A DNA stretch of 64,000 bases from Kribbella sp. NBC_00382 (GTDB lineage Bacteria; Actinomycetota; Actinomycetes; Propionibacteriales; Kribbellaceae), in NCBI RefSeq assembly GCF_036067295.1, contig NZ_CP107954.1, forward strand, positions 496,001 through 560,000, in the 5' to 3' direction. Below, in pieces: positions 1 to 9,854 of the stretch. The position numbers and the translations under genes are program-made. Within the stretch, counting starts at the first letter, position 1. Each line of letters starts with the position of its first letter. Under the pieces are notes generated by a model. It saw nothing but the letters and a program-made list of their open reading frames with translations, did no database searches and had not been told where the DNA came from.

Positions 1-2310
1 CTGACCCAGGAGGAGCTGTCCGAGGGCTCCGGGGTGAGCGTCCAGGCAATCAGCACCCTCGAGCGCGGGACCCGGCGCTACCCCCAGCTGAGCACGGTCG
101 ACGCACTGGCCGAGGCGCTCCACCTGGACGCCGACCAGGCGGCCGCGCTGGCCGCCGCCGCCTCCCGCCGCGGCAAGTCCGAGAAGGCGGCGCCGAAGCC
201 GTCCCTAGCGGCCTCACCCAGGCAGCTGCCGTTCGCCAGCGGCGACTTCACCGGCCGGGTCCGGGAGATGGAGCTGCTCACGAAGTACCTGACCACCTCC
301 AAGGGCGTCAGCGTGACCGCCATCACCGGCATGGGCGGGATCGGCAAGACCACACTGGCCATCCACACGGCTCACCAGGTCGCAGAGCACTTCCCGGACG
401 GCCAGCTGTACCTGGACCTGCGCGGCTTCGGCATCGGCCCACCCCTGGAGCCGCTGGACGCCCTGACCTACCTACTGGAGGACCTGGGCGAGACACCACC
501 CGTCGACCTCGCCACAGCAACCGCCCGCTTTCGTACTGCGCTCGCCGGCCGCCGCCTGGCATTAGTGCTCGACAACGCCTCCGACCAGGAGCAGGTCCGG
601 CCCCTCCTCCCGGGGTCGGGCGGCTGCGCGGTCATCGTGACGAGCAGGCGCAGCATGGCCGGTCTGGGTGGCCGCCAGTTCCAGTTGGGCGAGCCACCGC
701 TGGAGGAGTCCATCGAGATGCTCCGGCGGATCTCAGAGCGGCCGGACGCGCCAGAGGACGAGTGTGCCGAGGTGGTGCGGCAGTGCGGTGGGCTCCCGCT
801 GGCCATTCGGATGGCGGGCGCCCGGCTGGCATCCCGGCCGACCTGGCCGGTGGCTCACCTTGCCGAGCGACTTGCAGACGGCAGGCGCCGGCTCGACGAG
901 CTCCAGCTGGACGATTCCGGCGTACGGGCGACGCTGGTGCTGTCGATCGAGCAGTTGGCGGGTAGTGACGACCCGATCGACGTACAGGCCGTCACGATGT
1001 TCGCGCTGCTCGGGTTGTCGGACTCGGTCGATCTCACGTCGGCGCTGGCTGCTGCTCTGTCGGACAGTCCCGAGCCGGAGGCTGTCGTCGTACTGGAGCG
1101 GCTGGTGGACGTGCACCTGCTCGCTACGCCCGGGCCCGGACGGTACCGGTTGCACGACCTTGTACGGGTGGCCGCGCGCGAGTTGGCGGAGCAGATGCTC
1201 ACCGAGCAGGACAAGGCGGCGGCAACCACCAGGTGGATCAGGCGAGTCTCCGCTGTGGTCTGGAAGGCCAGTGAGTTCGCCGGGCACGGGGTGACCCGCG
1301 ACGGCTGGCTCGACAAGGACTGGCTGACCGGTGCTCAAGACCTCTCCAGCCAGGACGACGTACTCAACTGGCTGGACAACGAGCGGGCCAACCTGGTCGG
1401 CATCGTGCAGCAGGCCGCAGTGGACCAGCCCAGCCTCGCAGTACAGCTGGCGATCGGCCTCAACGTGTACTACGCAGTCCGCCGGGCCTGGCTCGAATGG
1501 CTACAGGCCAACGAGGCCGTACTGCGCCTGGTCAGCGGCGGACCCGACCGTATCGCCGAAGGCCTCATCCTGCACGACCTCGGCGCCGCCCATGCCGAGC
1601 TCGGCCAGTACGAGCAGGCCGTCGCTCCCCTGCGCCGGGCAGTCGACACTGCGGATGCCTCCGGCGACGGCAACCTCCAGGCACTCTGCTTGAGCAGCCT
1701 CAGCCACGTACTGGAACGCACCGGCCGCACCACCGACGGCATCCCGTACGCCGAGCGCGCCCGCGAGATCGGATTGCGCCTGGGCATCCCGCCACGGGCC
1801 GCCTGGGCCTGCCTGGCACTCGGCATGCTGTACCTCAAGACAGGGATGCCGGTGGCCGCCCGACGGCACTTCGACGAGGCGATGGAGCTCCTGATCGAGC
1901 CCGGCCTGGAGAAGTACCGCGGCATGATCGCGCAGAACGTCGGCGTCGCGTACCGCGAGGCCGGTCAGTACGACGTGGCCGGCGAATCCCTGCGCGAGAG
2001 CCTGGAGCTCTACCGCACAGCAGGCGCCGCGATCCCGGAGGCCGAGGTGCTGAACGAGCTCGGCCGCCTACGCCTGGCTGAGGGCCGGTACGACGACGCC
2101 ATCGCCGCCCAGAGCGAAGGCCTGGCCATCGCCGGCCAGTACGGCGACTGGCTGGTCGAGGCCGACATCCGCAAGAGCCTGGGCGAGGTCCACCACGCGC
2201 AGGGCCACCTTCCGGAGGCGCGCCGCGAGTGGCGCATCGCCCTGTCGATCCACGAGCAGCACGACGCCCACGGCGCCACCGCCCTGCAGCAACTCCTCCG
2301 CACCACCTGA
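1..2310 (+). CDS. HTH (XRE) - NB-ARC ATPase - TPR regulator, 5' end missing
   Basis: The reading frame is open from the first base, so the gene enters from the left; a GTG at 34 exists, but the preceding codons (L-T-Q-E-E-L-S) continue an XRE helix-turn-helix, so 34 is not the real start. After about 65 residues of HTH and linker comes an NB-ARC/STAND ATPase with Walker A GMGGIGKT near residue 110 and a Walker-B-like string LALVLDNA near 186. TPR-like helical repeats rich in A, L and Y occupy roughly residues 510-765. This is the AfsR-like architecture without the SARP domain. Such proteins are signal-responsive transcriptional regulators of secondary metabolism or development. The target is unknown. 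The family call is firm. Confidence 0.85.
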   Translation: MTQEELSEGSGVSVQAISTLERGTRRYPQLSTVDALAEALHLDADQAAALAAAASRRGKSEKAAPKPSLAASPRQLPFASGDFTGRVREMELLTKYLTTSKGVSVTAITGMGGIGKTTLAIHTAHQVAEHFPDGQLYLDLRGFGIGPPLEPLDALTYLLEDLGETPPVDLATATARFRTALAGRRLALVLDNASDQEQVRPLLPGSGGCAVIVTSRRSMAGLGGRQFQLGEPPLEESIEMLRRISERPDAPEDECAEVVRQCGGLPLAIRMAGARLASRPTWPVAHLAERLADGRRRLDELQLDDSGVRATLVLSIEQLAGSDDPIDVQAVTMFALLGLSDSVDLTSALAAALSDSPEPEAVVVLERLVDVHLLATPGPGRYRLHDLVRVAARELAEQMLTEQDKAAATTRWIRRVSAVVWKASEFAGHGVTRDGWLDKDWLTGAQDLSSQDDVLNWLDNERANLVGIVQQAAVDQPSLAVQLAIGLNVYYAVRRAWLEWLQANEAVLRLVSGGPDRIAEGLILHDLGAAHAELGQYEQAVAPLRRAVDTADASGDGNLQALCLSSLSHVLERTGRTTDGIPYAERAREIGLRLGIPPRAAWACLALGMLYLKTGMPVAARRHFDEAMELLIEPGLEKYRGMIAQNVGVAYREAGQYDVAGESLRESLELYRTAGAAIPEAEVLNELGRLRLAEGRYDDAIAAQSEGLAIAGQYGDWLVEADIRKSLGEVHHAQGHLPEARREWRIALSIHEQHDAHGATALQQLLRTT

Positions 2311-2338
2311 CCGAGCGGGCAGGTCCACGGAACGGCGA

Positions 2339-2370
2339 AGGAGGCGGTCCCCCGAAGGGAACCGCCTCCT
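2339..2370. terminator. Bidirectional hairpin terminator between convergent genes
   Basis: Arms AGGAGGCGGTCCC and GGGAACCGCCTCCT pair with one bulge around a short loop. The hairpin lies between the convergent stops of the regulator (2310) and the peptide-binding protein (2407). A separate perfect 16-bp palindrome, TCACCTAGCTAGGTGA, follows at 2373-2388. Neither has a long T tract, which is common in high-GC actinomycetes. Confidence 0.6.
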
Positions 2371-2406
2371 CGTCACCTAGCTAGGTGAGGGGTCCTGCTT
2401 GCTGAA

Positions 2407-4119
2407 TCAGCTGGTCGGCTTCTTCAGGCCGATCTGGGTGAGGTCCAGGATTCCACCGGTGTTCGGGTCGGCCACCGCGTCGGCGATGTTCGATCCGGTG
2501 ACGTACACGTTGAGGTCCTGAACGGTCGGCACCAGCGGCGCCGTCTTCATGATCTCGGTGTACAGGTCGGAGTAGCCCTGCTCCATCTTGGGCTTGTCCG
2601 TCTCCTTGGACAGCTCGGCCATCTTGTCCCAGCCCGCGTTGCTGCGAGCGTAGTTGTTCTGCGCGGCCTTGTTCGGGGCCGTCAGGTCCGGTCCGAAGAC
2701 CGGCGGGACGATGGTGGCCAGGGTCGCCCAGTCGAAGCACCAGCCGGCGGTGATCAGATCGGTCGCCGACGTGTCCTGCTGCTGGGTCGAGTAGTAGTTG
2801 TCGCCCGGGATCTTGCGGATGTCGATGTTGATGCCGACAGCCTTCCAGGAAGCCTGCGCGGCCTCGGCGGCCTTGGTCGCCAGACCCGAGTCGGCCGTGC
2901 CCAGCGTCAGCTTCTCACCCTTGTAGCCGGACTCGGCCAGCGCGGCCTTCGCCTTGGCCTGGTCGCCCTCGGGCGGCGAGTTGAAGAAGCTTTCCTTCGT
3001 GTAGCCCTGGAGGTCCTGCGGGATGATCGAGTCGACCACCGCGGCCAGCCGCTCGCCACCACGGGCGTCGCGGTAGCTGGTCCGGTCCAGACCGTAGTAC
3101 AGCGCCTCGCGCAGCTTCTGGTTCTTCAGCAGCGGCTTCTGCTCGTTGAAGGCGATGTAACGACGGCAGATGTCGGTACCGGTGACGACCCGGTCCTTGA
3201 CGTTCGGCTGGTTGGTCTTGGCGATGTTCTCCGGCTGCACACCGGCGAAGCTGACCGAGTTCTTGTCCGCCGCACCGTCGGCGAACAGCCGCTGGTCGAC
3301 GGTCGCCTCGGCGTCACCGAACTTGAAGACGAACTTGTCCGGCAGCGCGTTGCGCAGCGGGTCGGTCTTCTGGTCCCAGTTGGTGTTGCGAACCAGCGTC
3401 AGCGACTTCTTGCGGACGTAGGACTCGATCTTGTACGGACCGCTCGCGACCGGGTGGTTGTCGTAGGCCGTGTGGGTGTCCTTGGCCTTCGGGACCGGCG
3501 ACCAGATCTTCATGCTGGCCGCGCCCTCGAAGGTGGCGACCGGCTGGTTCAGCTTGAGGATGACGGTCTTCTCGTCCGGCACCTCGATGGCGGTGCAGCC
3601 CTTGCCACCGTTGTTGTTGTTCACGTACGGGCCCTTGTAGCCGGGGCAGTCGAGGTAGTTGTGCGCGTACGGCGCACCCTCGGCCATGTCCGCCGCGAAG
3701 GACCGCTCGGCGCCGTACTTGATGTCGGCGGCAACGATCGGCGTACCGTCCTCGTACTTCAGCCCGTCCTTCAGCTTGAAGGTCCAGGTCTTGAAGTCGG
3801 TCGACGCCTCGTAGCTGGCCGCGAGGTCGTTCTCCAGAACGATCTTCTTGGTCTTGGCGTCGTAGCGGTAGTCGACCAGCGTCCGGGTGATCAGCTTGCC
3901 GATCATGCCGGAGTCGGTGACGAAGTTACGCGCCGGGTCCAAGTGCTCGACGTCGTTGACGTGGTAAACCGTGACGGTGCCCCCCTTGGCCCCGGCGGTG
4001 CCGCTGTCTGCAGTGGACTTGCTGCCGGCGTCATCGTTCCCGCCGCCGCAAGCAGTCGCCAGCAGGGCCACGGAGGCCCCAGCTGCAACTACCTGTCCTA
4101 CTCGTTTGGCGTACTTCAT
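2407..4119 (-). CDS. Peptide ABC transporter substrate-binding lipoprotein (SBP family 5)
   Basis: Extracytoplasmic solute receptor of a dipeptide/oligopeptide importer, 570 residues, the normal size for the DppA/OppA family. The N-terminus from ATG 4119 is a lipoprotein signal: charged MKYAKR, a hydrophobic stretch, and lipobox LATAC with Cys24, followed by a GGG/N/D/S-rich linker. The long mature domain carries family-5 features such as LNPARN-like LDPARN near the start. I chose 4119 because a GGAAGG element lies about 11 bases upstream; an in-frame ATG at 4143 would only lengthen the charged end. It is the last gene of a minus-strand cluster with two permeases and two ATPases, set apart from them by 187 bases. 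Substrate unknown; di- or oligopeptides most likely. Confidence 0.9.
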   Translation of the reverse strand: MKYAKRVGQVVAAGASVALLATACGGGNDDAGSKSTADSGTAGAKGGTVTVYHVNDVEHLDPARNFVTDSGMIGKLITRTLVDYRYDAKTKKIVLENDLAASYEASTDFKTWTFKLKDGLKYEDGTPIVAADIKYGAERSFAADMAEGAPYAHNYLDCPGYKGPYVNNNNGGKGCTAIEVPDEKTVILKLNQPVATFEGAASMKIWSPVPKAKDTHTAYDNHPVASGPYKIESYVRKKSLTLVRNTNWDQKTDPLRNALPDKFVFKFGDAEATVDQRLFADGAADKNSVSFAGVQPENIAKTNQPNVKDRVVTGTDICRRYIAFNEQKPLLKNQKLREALYYGLDRTSYRDARGGERLAAVVDSIIPQDLQGYTKESFFNSPPEGDQAKAKAALAESGYKGEKLTLGTADSGLATKAAEAAQASWKAVGINIDIRKIPGDNYYSTQQQDTSATDLITAGWCFDWATLATIVPPVFGPDLTAPNKAAQNNYARSNAGWDKMAELSKETDKPKMEQGYSDLYTEIMKTAPLVPTVQDLNVYVTGSNIADAVADPNTGGILDLTQIGLKKPTS

Positions 4120-4200
4120 AGCCAGTAATTCCTTCCTTGTCATGACGTTCCACGCCGGGTCGCGGCGGCCGGATAGGTCATCTGGCGTCACAATTCGCGG

Positions 4201-4231
4201 TTATCAACTCACGGATTCACAAGTGGTGCAA
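4201..4231 (-). promoter_or_regulatory. Possible promoter for the peptide-binding protein
   Basis: On the minus strand TTGCAC (4231-4226) is followed after 19 bases by TGATAA (4206-4201). It lies in the 187-base gap between the ATPase gene and the binding-protein gene. A separate promoter would allow the receptor to be made in excess over the membrane parts. Spacing is slightly long, so this is only a candidate. Confidence 0.25.
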
Positions 4232-4306
4232 CGAGCTTGCGGCTCGGTGACCAGATCGTGATTGGTTCATTGCCATCGATAGACTTATGGTGACTCTGCG
4301 CAACGT

Positions 4307-5344
4307 TCAGATCACATCGCGCTCCTCGGGGAAGTGGCAGGCGGCCTGGTGATCCGGTGCGCCGATCTGCATCAGCGGCGGCTCCTGCTCGGCGCAGATG
4401 TCCTGCGCTTTCCAGCAACGTGTCCGGAATCGGCACCCGGACGGAGGATTCAGCGGGCTCGGGACGTCACCGGTGAGCCGGATCCGCTCCCGGTGGGCCA
4501 CCGCGTCGGGGTCCGCTTCCGGTACCGCCGACAGCAGCGCGTGGGTGTACGGGTGCCGGGCGTGGTTGTACAACTCGTCACGCTCAGCGATCTCGACGAC
4601 CTTGCCGAGGTACATCACCGCGACCCGGTCCGAGATGTGCCGGATCACCGACAGGTCGTGCGCGATGAACATGTAGGCGAGCTCGAACTCGTCCTGCAGG
4701 TCCTCCAGCAGGTTCACGATCTGCGCCTGGATCGAGACGTCGAGCGCGGAGACCGGCTCGTCGCAGACGATCAGCTTGGGCCGCAGCGCGAGCGCCCGGG
4801 CCACCCCGATCCGCTGCCGCTGGCCACCGGAGAACTCGTGCGGGTACCGGTTGTAGTGCTCCGGGTTGAGCCCGACCCGCTCCATCAGCGCCTGGACGGC
4901 CTTCTTGGTGCCGCCCTCGCTTTTCACGCCCTGGATCTCGAACGGCGCCGCGATGATCGTGCCGATCGTCTGCCGCGGGTTCAGCGACGAGAACGGGTCC
5001 TGGAAGATCATCTGGACCTGACGCCGGAACGGGCGCATCTTCTGCCGGCTCAGGTGGGTGATGTCCGAACCCTCGAACCGGATCGTGCCACCGGTCGGCT
5101 CGTCCAGCCGGGTCACCAGCCGGCCCGTGGTCGTCTTGCCGCAGCCCGACTCACCGACCACGCCGAGCGTCTCGCCGGAGCGGATCGTGAAGTCGACCCC
5201 GTCGACCGCCTTGACCGCGCCGGTCTGCCGCTGGAACACGATGCCCCGGGTGACCGGGAAGTACCGCTGCAGACCCTTGACCTCGAGCAGCGCCTCGCCC
5301 TGCTCCGGCCGGACGACCTCTTCGGCCGACGTCGACGTACTCAC
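4307..5344 (-). CDS. Peptide ABC transporter ATPase, OppF/DppF type
   Basis: Cytoplasmic ATPase that energises peptide uptake, 345 residues. Walker A GESGCGKT lies at residues 64-71, the Q-loop region contains [12 protein letters not shown], the signature is FSGGQRQR and Walker B is LIVCDEP. The C-terminal oligopeptide-transporter extension contains the cysteine-bearing CRFRTRC and ends with further Cys and His, as in the Opp/Dpp ATPases, which often hold an Fe-S cluster. It starts 28 bases after the stop of the OppD-like gene. The paired ATPase order D then F is standard. Confidence 0.9.
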   Translation of the reverse strand: MSTSTSAEEVVRPEQGEALLEVKGLQRYFPVTRGIVFQRQTGAVKAVDGVDFTIRSGETLGVVGESGCGKTTTGRLVTRLDEPTGGTIRFEGSDITHLSRQKMRPFRRQVQMIFQDPFSSLNPRQTIGTIIAAPFEIQGVKSEGGTKKAVQALMERVGLNPEHYNRYPHEFSGGQRQRIGVARALALRPKLIVCDEPVSALDVSIQAQIVNLLEDLQDEFELAYMFIAHDLSVIRHISDRVAVMYLGKVVEIAERDELYNHARHPYTHALLSAVPEADPDAVAHRERIRLTGDVPSPLNPPSGCRFRTRCWKAQDICAEQEPPLMQIGAPDHQAACHFPEERDVI

Positions 5345-5372
5345 GATCGCTCCTCAAACTTGTCGGCCGGCA

Positions 5373-6440
5373 TCACAGCAACGGCTTGATCTGCTCGGTG
5401 AACAGGGTGCTGCGCTTGGCGTGCTCGATGTGGCACCGGACCCGGTGCTCCTCGGTACCGACCTGCAGCAGCTCCGGCACCTCGCCGGTGCAGGAGTGAC
5501 CCTCGACGTACTGCTGGAAGTCGCAGCGCGGCTGGAACGGGCACCCCTTGGGCAGGTTGATCAGCGACGGAGGAGTACCCCGGATGGCCTTGAGCCGGTG
5601 ATCGCCACCGCGGTTGACCCGCGGGATCGAGCCGAGCAGACCCCAGGTGTAGGGCATCTCGGGCCGGTAGAAGATGTCGCGGACCGGGCCGGACTCGACC
5701 ACCCGGCCGCCGTACATGACCACCACGTCCTGCGCCATCTGGGCGACGACGCCGAGGTCGTGGGTGATGATCACGATCGCGGAGTTGAACTCCTTCTGCA
5801 GGTCCTGCATCAGATCCAGGATCTGCGCCTGGACGGTGACGTCCAGCGCGGTGGTCGGCTCGTCCGCGATCAGCAGCTGCGGGTCGCACATCAGCGCCAT
5901 CGCGATCATCGCGCGCTGCCGCATACCGCCGGAGAACTGGTGCGGGTAGTCGTAGAACCGCTTGTCCGGCGACGGGATGCCGACCCGGTCGAGCAGGTCG
6001 ACCGCGCGCTTCTTGGCGACCGCCTTGGTCACGTCGTTGTGCACCCGGTAGGCCTCGACCAGCTGGTCGCCGACCCGGTAGAACGGGTGCATCGCCGACA
6101 GCGGGTCCTGGAAGATCATCGCCACCTGCTGGCCGCGCAGCCGGCGGATCTCCGGGATGGACATGTCCACCAGTTCGGCGCCGTCCAGCCAGATCTCGCC
6201 GGTCACCTTGGCCCGGCTGCCCTTGTGCAGGCCCATGATCGCCAGGCTCGACACACTCTTGCCGGAGCCGGACTCGCCGACGATGCCCAGCGTCTTGCCA
6301 CGCTCGAGGGTGAAGCTCAGTCCGTTCACGGCCTTCACCAGGCCGTCGTCGGTCGGGAAGTGCACCTGCAGGTCCTTGAGCTCAAGGAACGGCTTGCCGG
6401 TACGGTCCGCAGAAGCTGTGGTTGTCACAGTCTCGGTCAC
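5373..6440 (-). CDS. Peptide ABC transporter ATPase, OppD/DppD type
   Basis: Second ATPase of the importer, 355 residues. Walker A GESGSGKS is at 55-62, the signature is FSGGMRQR, and Walker B is [14 protein letters not shown]-terminal oligo_HPY-type region contains CPFQPRC, matching the cysteine motif of its partner. It would form a heterodimer with the downstream OppF-like protein under the two permeases. The gap to the upstream permease gene is 19 bases, so the genes are co-transcribed. Confidence 0.9.
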   Translation of the reverse strand: MTETVTTTASADRTGKPFLELKDLQVHFPTDDGLVKAVNGLSFTLERGKTLGIVGESGSGKSVSSLAIMGLHKGSRAKVTGEIWLDGAELVDMSIPEIRRLRGQQVAMIFQDPLSAMHPFYRVGDQLVEAYRVHNDVTKAVAKKRAVDLLDRVGIPSPDKRFYDYPHQFSGGMRQRAMIAMALMCDPQLLIADEPTTALDVTVQAQILDLMQDLQKEFNSAIVIITHDLGVVAQMAQDVVVMYGGRVVESGPVRDIFYRPEMPYTWGLLGSIPRVNRGGDHRLKAIRGTPPSLINLPKGCPFQPRCDFQQYVEGHSCTGEVPELLQVGTEEHRVRCHIEHAKRSTLFTEQIKPLL

Positions 6441-6459
6441 TTGTCGTCTCCTCGACGGG

Positions 6460-7464
6460 TCAGGACAACCGCACGCGCGGGTCGATGAAGGCGTACAGGA
6501 CGTCGACGATCACATTGGCGAGGACGACGAAGATCGCGGCGAACAGGACCACGCCCATGATCGAGGGCAGGTCGTTGCCGAGCACCGAGTCGATCGAGAA
6601 CTTGCCCAGGCCGGTGATGCTGAAGACCTGTTCGGTGATCACCGCGCCGCCGAGCAGACCACCGAGGTCCAGGCCGAAGATCGTCACGATCGGCGTCAGC
6701 GCGGACCGCAGACCGTGCTTGAAGATGACGGTCCCCTCCCCCAGACCCTTGGCCCGGGCGGTCCGGATGTAGTCCTCGTTCATCGTGTCGATCATGTTGG
6801 CCCGGGTGATCCGGGTGTAGAGCGCGGCATAGACCAGCGCCAGCGTCGCCCACGGCAGGATGTAGAACTGCAGCCACTTGAACGGGCCGACGGTGAACAA
6901 CGCCGCATTGGCGGTGTCCGGGAACGGCAGCCATTTGAGCTTGACGATGAACAGGAACAACAGCAGGTAACCGAACACGATGGTCGGGAACGAGACCCCG
7001 AACAAGGCCAGCCCGACGCTCAGCTTGTCCAGCCACTTGCCCTTCCGCAGGGCGGCCAGCAGACCGAGCAGGACGCCGCCGATCAGCCAGATGATCGCGG
7101 CCCCGACAGCCAGCCACAGGGTCGGCGGGAACGCGTCGGAGATCGAGGTCCAGACCGGGATGCCGTTCTGGTACGACTCACCGAAGCACGGCCAGGCGCA
7201 GTTGTGCTCGCTGCCGGCGGTACCGATGTCGCGGCCGCCCGGGTTGACCAGGCCCTTCATGTACGTGCCGTACTGGACGATCAGCGGGTCGTCGAACCCG
7301 TAGGTCTCGTTGACGGTCTGGATCGTCGCGGTGTCGCAGTTCTTGCCGCAGATCAGCAGGGCGGGGTTCGCCGGCGTGATCCAGAACAGGAAGAACGTGA
7401 TGGCAGAGATCACCCACAGGATGAGGACCGTCTGCAGCAGCCGGCGGATCAGATAGCGGCCCAT
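6460..7464 (-). CDS. Peptide ABC transporter permease, OppB/DppB type
   Basis: Integral membrane permease of 334 residues with the typical N-terminal start [19 protein letters not shown]. About six membrane segments are visible. The EAA-type coupling loop contains [20 protein letters not shown], with the conserved A-x-G-L. A large external loop after TM1 carries cysteines in LLICGKNCD. It begins 3 bases after the stop of the OppC-like gene, so translation is probably coupled. The permease order C then B is the reverse of the classical opp operon. Confidence 0.9.
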   Translation of the reverse strand: MGRYLIRRLLQTVLILWVISAITFFLFWITPANPALLICGKNCDTATIQTVNETYGFDDPLIVQYGTYMKGLVNPGGRDIGTAGSEHNCAWPCFGESYQNGIPVWTSISDAFPPTLWLAVGAAIIWLIGGVLLGLLAALRKGKWLDKLSVGLALFGVSFPTIVFGYLLLFLFIVKLKWLPFPDTANAALFTVGPFKWLQFYILPWATLALVYAALYTRITRANMIDTMNEDYIRTARAKGLGEGTVIFKHGLRSALTPIVTIFGLDLGGLLGGAVITEQVFSITGLGKFSIDSVLGNDLPSIMGVVLFAAIFVVLANVIVDVLYAFIDPRVRLS

Positions 7465-7467
7465 GGG

Positions 7468-8514
7468 TCAGCTCCTCCCGGCACGCGGGTCGAGGGCGTC
7501 ACGCACGGAGTCACCGAGCAGGTTGAACGCCAGAACGGTGATGAACAGCGCCATGCCCGGGAAGAACAGGTACAGCGGGTTGCTCTCGATCCACTGCGAG
7601 GCGTCGCTGATCATCCGGCCCCACGAGCTGGTGGGCTCCTTGATACCGACACCGAGGAAGGACAGCGCGGCCTCCGCGGTGATGTTGCTCGGGATCAGCA
7701 GCGTCGTGTAGACGAGCAGCGTCGGCAGCATGTTCGGCAGGATCTGCTTGAAGATCACGTACATCGGGCCGGCGCCGAGCGACCGGGCCGCCTCGACGAA
7801 CTCACGTTCGCGCAGCGAGAGCGTCTGCCCTCGGACGATCCGGGCCAGATAGGCCCAGCCGAAGAACCCGAGGACGAACATCAGCACGCCTAATCGGAGC
7901 CGGTTGTCGTCGGGTATCCCGAACAGGGCCTGGCCGCGGTCGGCGACCACCGGCGTCAGCGCCATGATGAACAGCAGCGACGGGAAGCTCAGCATGATGT
8001 CCATCAGCCGGCTCAGCACGGTGTCGATCCAGCCACCGAAGTAGCCGGAGACCATGCCGATCACGGTGCCGAGCACGATCGCGATGATCGTGCCACCGAG
8101 CGCGACCAGCAGGGAGACCCGGGTGCCGTAGACCAGCCGGGAGAACACGTCGCGGCCGTTCTGCGGCTCGACCCCGAGCCAGTGCTCGCTGCTCGAGCCA
8201 CTGCCGAACAGACCGCCGATCGGGATGCTGCCGTCGCGCGTGTTCAGCAGCGGCGTGCCGTCCTTGTTCAGCTTGTTGAACTGGTCCGGCGGGAAGCCGT
8301 TGATCTTCACGATCAGCGGCGCGAAGATCGCCACCGCGATGATCAGGAGGATGATGACCGCGCTGATCATGGCGATCTTGTCTTTCTTCAGCCGGGCCCA
8401 GGCGATCTGCCCTAGGGACCGGCCCTCGATCTGCTTGGCCTCAGGTGTCTCGGCCAAGCCGTCTGCCGGAAGACCGCCGTCTGGAGACAGGTCTTCGGAA
8501 ACCCCCAGCGTCAT
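7468..8514 (-). CDS. Peptide ABC transporter permease, OppC/DppC type
   Basis: First gene of the importer cluster, 348 residues. An N-terminal cytoplasmic tail of about 45 residues precedes the first membrane helix (MISAVIILLIIAVAIFAPL), the OppC N-domain pattern. The binding-protein-dependent transport domain follows, with coupling loop EAARSLGAGPMYVIFKQILP. It ends with DPRAGRS, typical of DppC proteins. The upstream 166 bases hold the likely promoter and a small inverted repeat at 8622-8637. Confidence 0.9.
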   Translation of the reverse strand: MTLGVSEDLSPDGGLPADGLAETPEAKQIEGRSLGQIAWARLKKDKIAMISAVIILLIIAVAIFAPLIVKINGFPPDQFNKLNKDGTPLLNTRDGSIPIGGLFGSGSSSEHWLGVEPQNGRDVFSRLVYGTRVSLLVALGGTIIAIVLGTVIGMVSGYFGGWIDTVLSRLMDIMLSFPSLLFIMALTPVVADRGQALFGIPDDNRLRLGVLMFVLGFFGWAYLARIVRGQTLSLREREFVEAARSLGAGPMYVIFKQILPNMLPTLLVYTTLLIPSNITAEAALSFLGVGIKEPTSSWGRMISDASQWIESNPLYLFFPGMALFITVLAFNLLGDSVRDALDPRAGRS

Positions 8515-8621
8515 CGCTGTTGCCTACCCTTCCCCTTGAATCGCACGTCGTCACCCCGACGGTCGAGTTGCCGGGAACCCTACGGATCTCGCAGTGTGGA
8601 CGCCACCGGGCACTCACCGAT

Positions 8622-8637
8622 GTCACGGAATCGTGAC
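8622..8637. promoter_or_regulatory. Inverted repeat upstream of the peptide importer
   Basis: GTCACG and CGTGAC flank the 4-base spacer GAAT about 110 bases before the first permease start. A pair of direct repeats, TTAGTGCCAC and TCAGTGCCAC, lies close by at 8641-8673. The inverted repeat resembles an operator, but no regulator gene is adjacent. Confidence 0.25.
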
Positions 8638-8680
8638 GGATTAGTGCCACGGTTACCGGGGTATTCAGTGCCACCCGCAC

Positions 8681-9070
8681 TTATGTGCCGTTTTCGACTA
8701 CTTGGCGTAGAGCGGGAAGGAACGGACGGTCAGCCGGCAGCCAATCCAGCTGCGCCAACTCGGCCGTGCCGACCCATCGGATCGCGCTGTGTTCGGACAA
8801 AACCGGTTCACCACGAATCAGGGCCGCAGCGTACACGCGCAACTGGTAACGATCTCCGATGGGCTGGGCCGGACCGAGCGAGACTCCTGGCTCGATCTCA
8901 ACACCCAGTTCCTCGCGTAGTTCCCTGATCGCGGCCTGCGCGTCGGTCTCCCCCGGCTCGACCTTGCCGCCGGGGAACTCCCATCCGCCGTCCGGCCCGG
9001 GGCGCAGCGCCGCCAGTACCAAGCCGTCCCGGATCACGGCCACTCCGACAACGACCTGCGGCTCACTCAT
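8681..9070 (-). CDS. Nudix hydrolase (MutT-like)
   Basis: Small 129-residue Nudix pyrophosphohydrolase, the size of MutT. The Nudix box runs about residues 35-57 and fits G-x5-E-x7-REUxEExGU, with RELREELG at its end. The protein begins MSEPQVVVGVAVIRDG. It probably removes damaged nucleotides such as oxidised dGTP or hydrolyses another nucleoside diphosphate derivative. I placed the start at ATG 9070, after a GGGAGAG element; an in-frame GTG at 9076 is an alternative. The long open frame upstream is R/G-rich and shows no protein character. The gene is divergent from the next, with only 35 bases between the likely starts. Confidence 0.85.
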   Translation of the reverse strand: MSEPQVVVGVAVIRDGLVLAALRPGPDGGWEFPGGKVEPGETDAQAAIRELREELGVEIEPGVSLGPAQPIGDRYQLRVYAAALIRGEPVLSEHSAIRWVGTAELAQLDWLPADRPFLPALRQVVENGT

Positions 9071-9105
9071 AGACACGCACTCTCCCAGAACTTGTCGGTA
9101 CCTCC

Positions 9106-9747
9106 GTGGATGATGGCCGGGTGCCGCTACAGAACAGAGTGCTGCCGACCCAGGAGATCGTGGCCGACGCCGGCCGCGGCCTGCTGATGGGCAACCGCGG
9201 CACCATTCACCATCCCGACCGCACCCTCGGCACCACCCGCTGGCGGTCGAAGGCCTGGATCTGCTGCGTCCTGGATTGGAAAGGCGTCCAGCGCGACCCG
9301 ATGCCACCCGGCCGCTGGACCGCACTGTTCTTCTTCGACGAAGCAGTCGCCCTCGCGGCCGGCCATCGCCCGTGTGCCTATTGCCGCCGCCGCGACTACC
9401 TCCTGTACGCCGGTGCATGGGCCGCCGGCCGTGGTCTGCCCGAGCGTCCGCGGGCCACCGCGATGGACGCCCAGCTCCATCTCGAACGGGTCGAGCCGCG
9501 AACCCGCAGGCAACGGACGACGATCGCCGAGCTCGACGAGCTGCCCGACGGCGCGATGATCCGGTTCGACGGCCGGCCTGCGCTGGTACTGGACTCCCAG
9601 CTGCTCGGTTGGTCGTGGGAGGGATACAACACACCGGTCCGGCCGGCCGGGCTGCGGGAGGTCGAGGTGCTGACGCCGCCCGCGAATCTCCTTGTACTGA
9701 AGGCCGGATTCGCCCCTTTACTCCACCCGACCGCCATCGGCAACTGA
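9106..9747 (+). CDS. Conserved-looking protein of unknown function with CxxC centre
   Basis: I do not recognise a named family. The 213-residue product has an aromatic N-terminal half (RWRSKAWICCVLDWKG), then FFFDEAVALAAGHRPCAYCRRRDY with a CAYC pair at 90-93 preceded by His, which suggests a metal site. The C-terminal half is a small beta-rich region (MIRFDGRPALVLD, LLGWSWEGY). It looks like a soluble protein. Start is GTG 9106, or GTG 9121 which would drop five residues. The spacing to the divergent Nudix gene is so short that the two promoters must overlap or one transcript must be leaderless. Confidence 0.6.
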   Translation: MDDGRVPLQNRVLPTQEIVADAGRGLLMGNRGTIHHPDRTLGTTRWRSKAWICCVLDWKGVQRDPMPPGRWTALFFFDEAVALAAGHRPCAYCRRRDYLLYAGAWAAGRGLPERPRATAMDAQLHLERVEPRTRRQRTTIAELDELPDGAMIRFDGRPALVLDSQLLGWSWEGYNTPVRPAGLREVEVLTPPANLLVLKAGFAPLLHPTAIGN

Positions 9748-9854
9748 GGTGAACCTAACTAGGAACACGCCGTACCGAGGGGTCTTCCGTTGTGCGCCGC
9801 GCGAGGGCAAAGTGTGCCCATACTTACAGCGACAAAACCATCACTGGAGTCGGT

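Noticed and set aside
4120..4306. A small coding gene between the ATPase and binding-protein genes
   Set aside because: The open frames there are short, lack ribosome sites and show no protein character; the stretch fits a promoter region.
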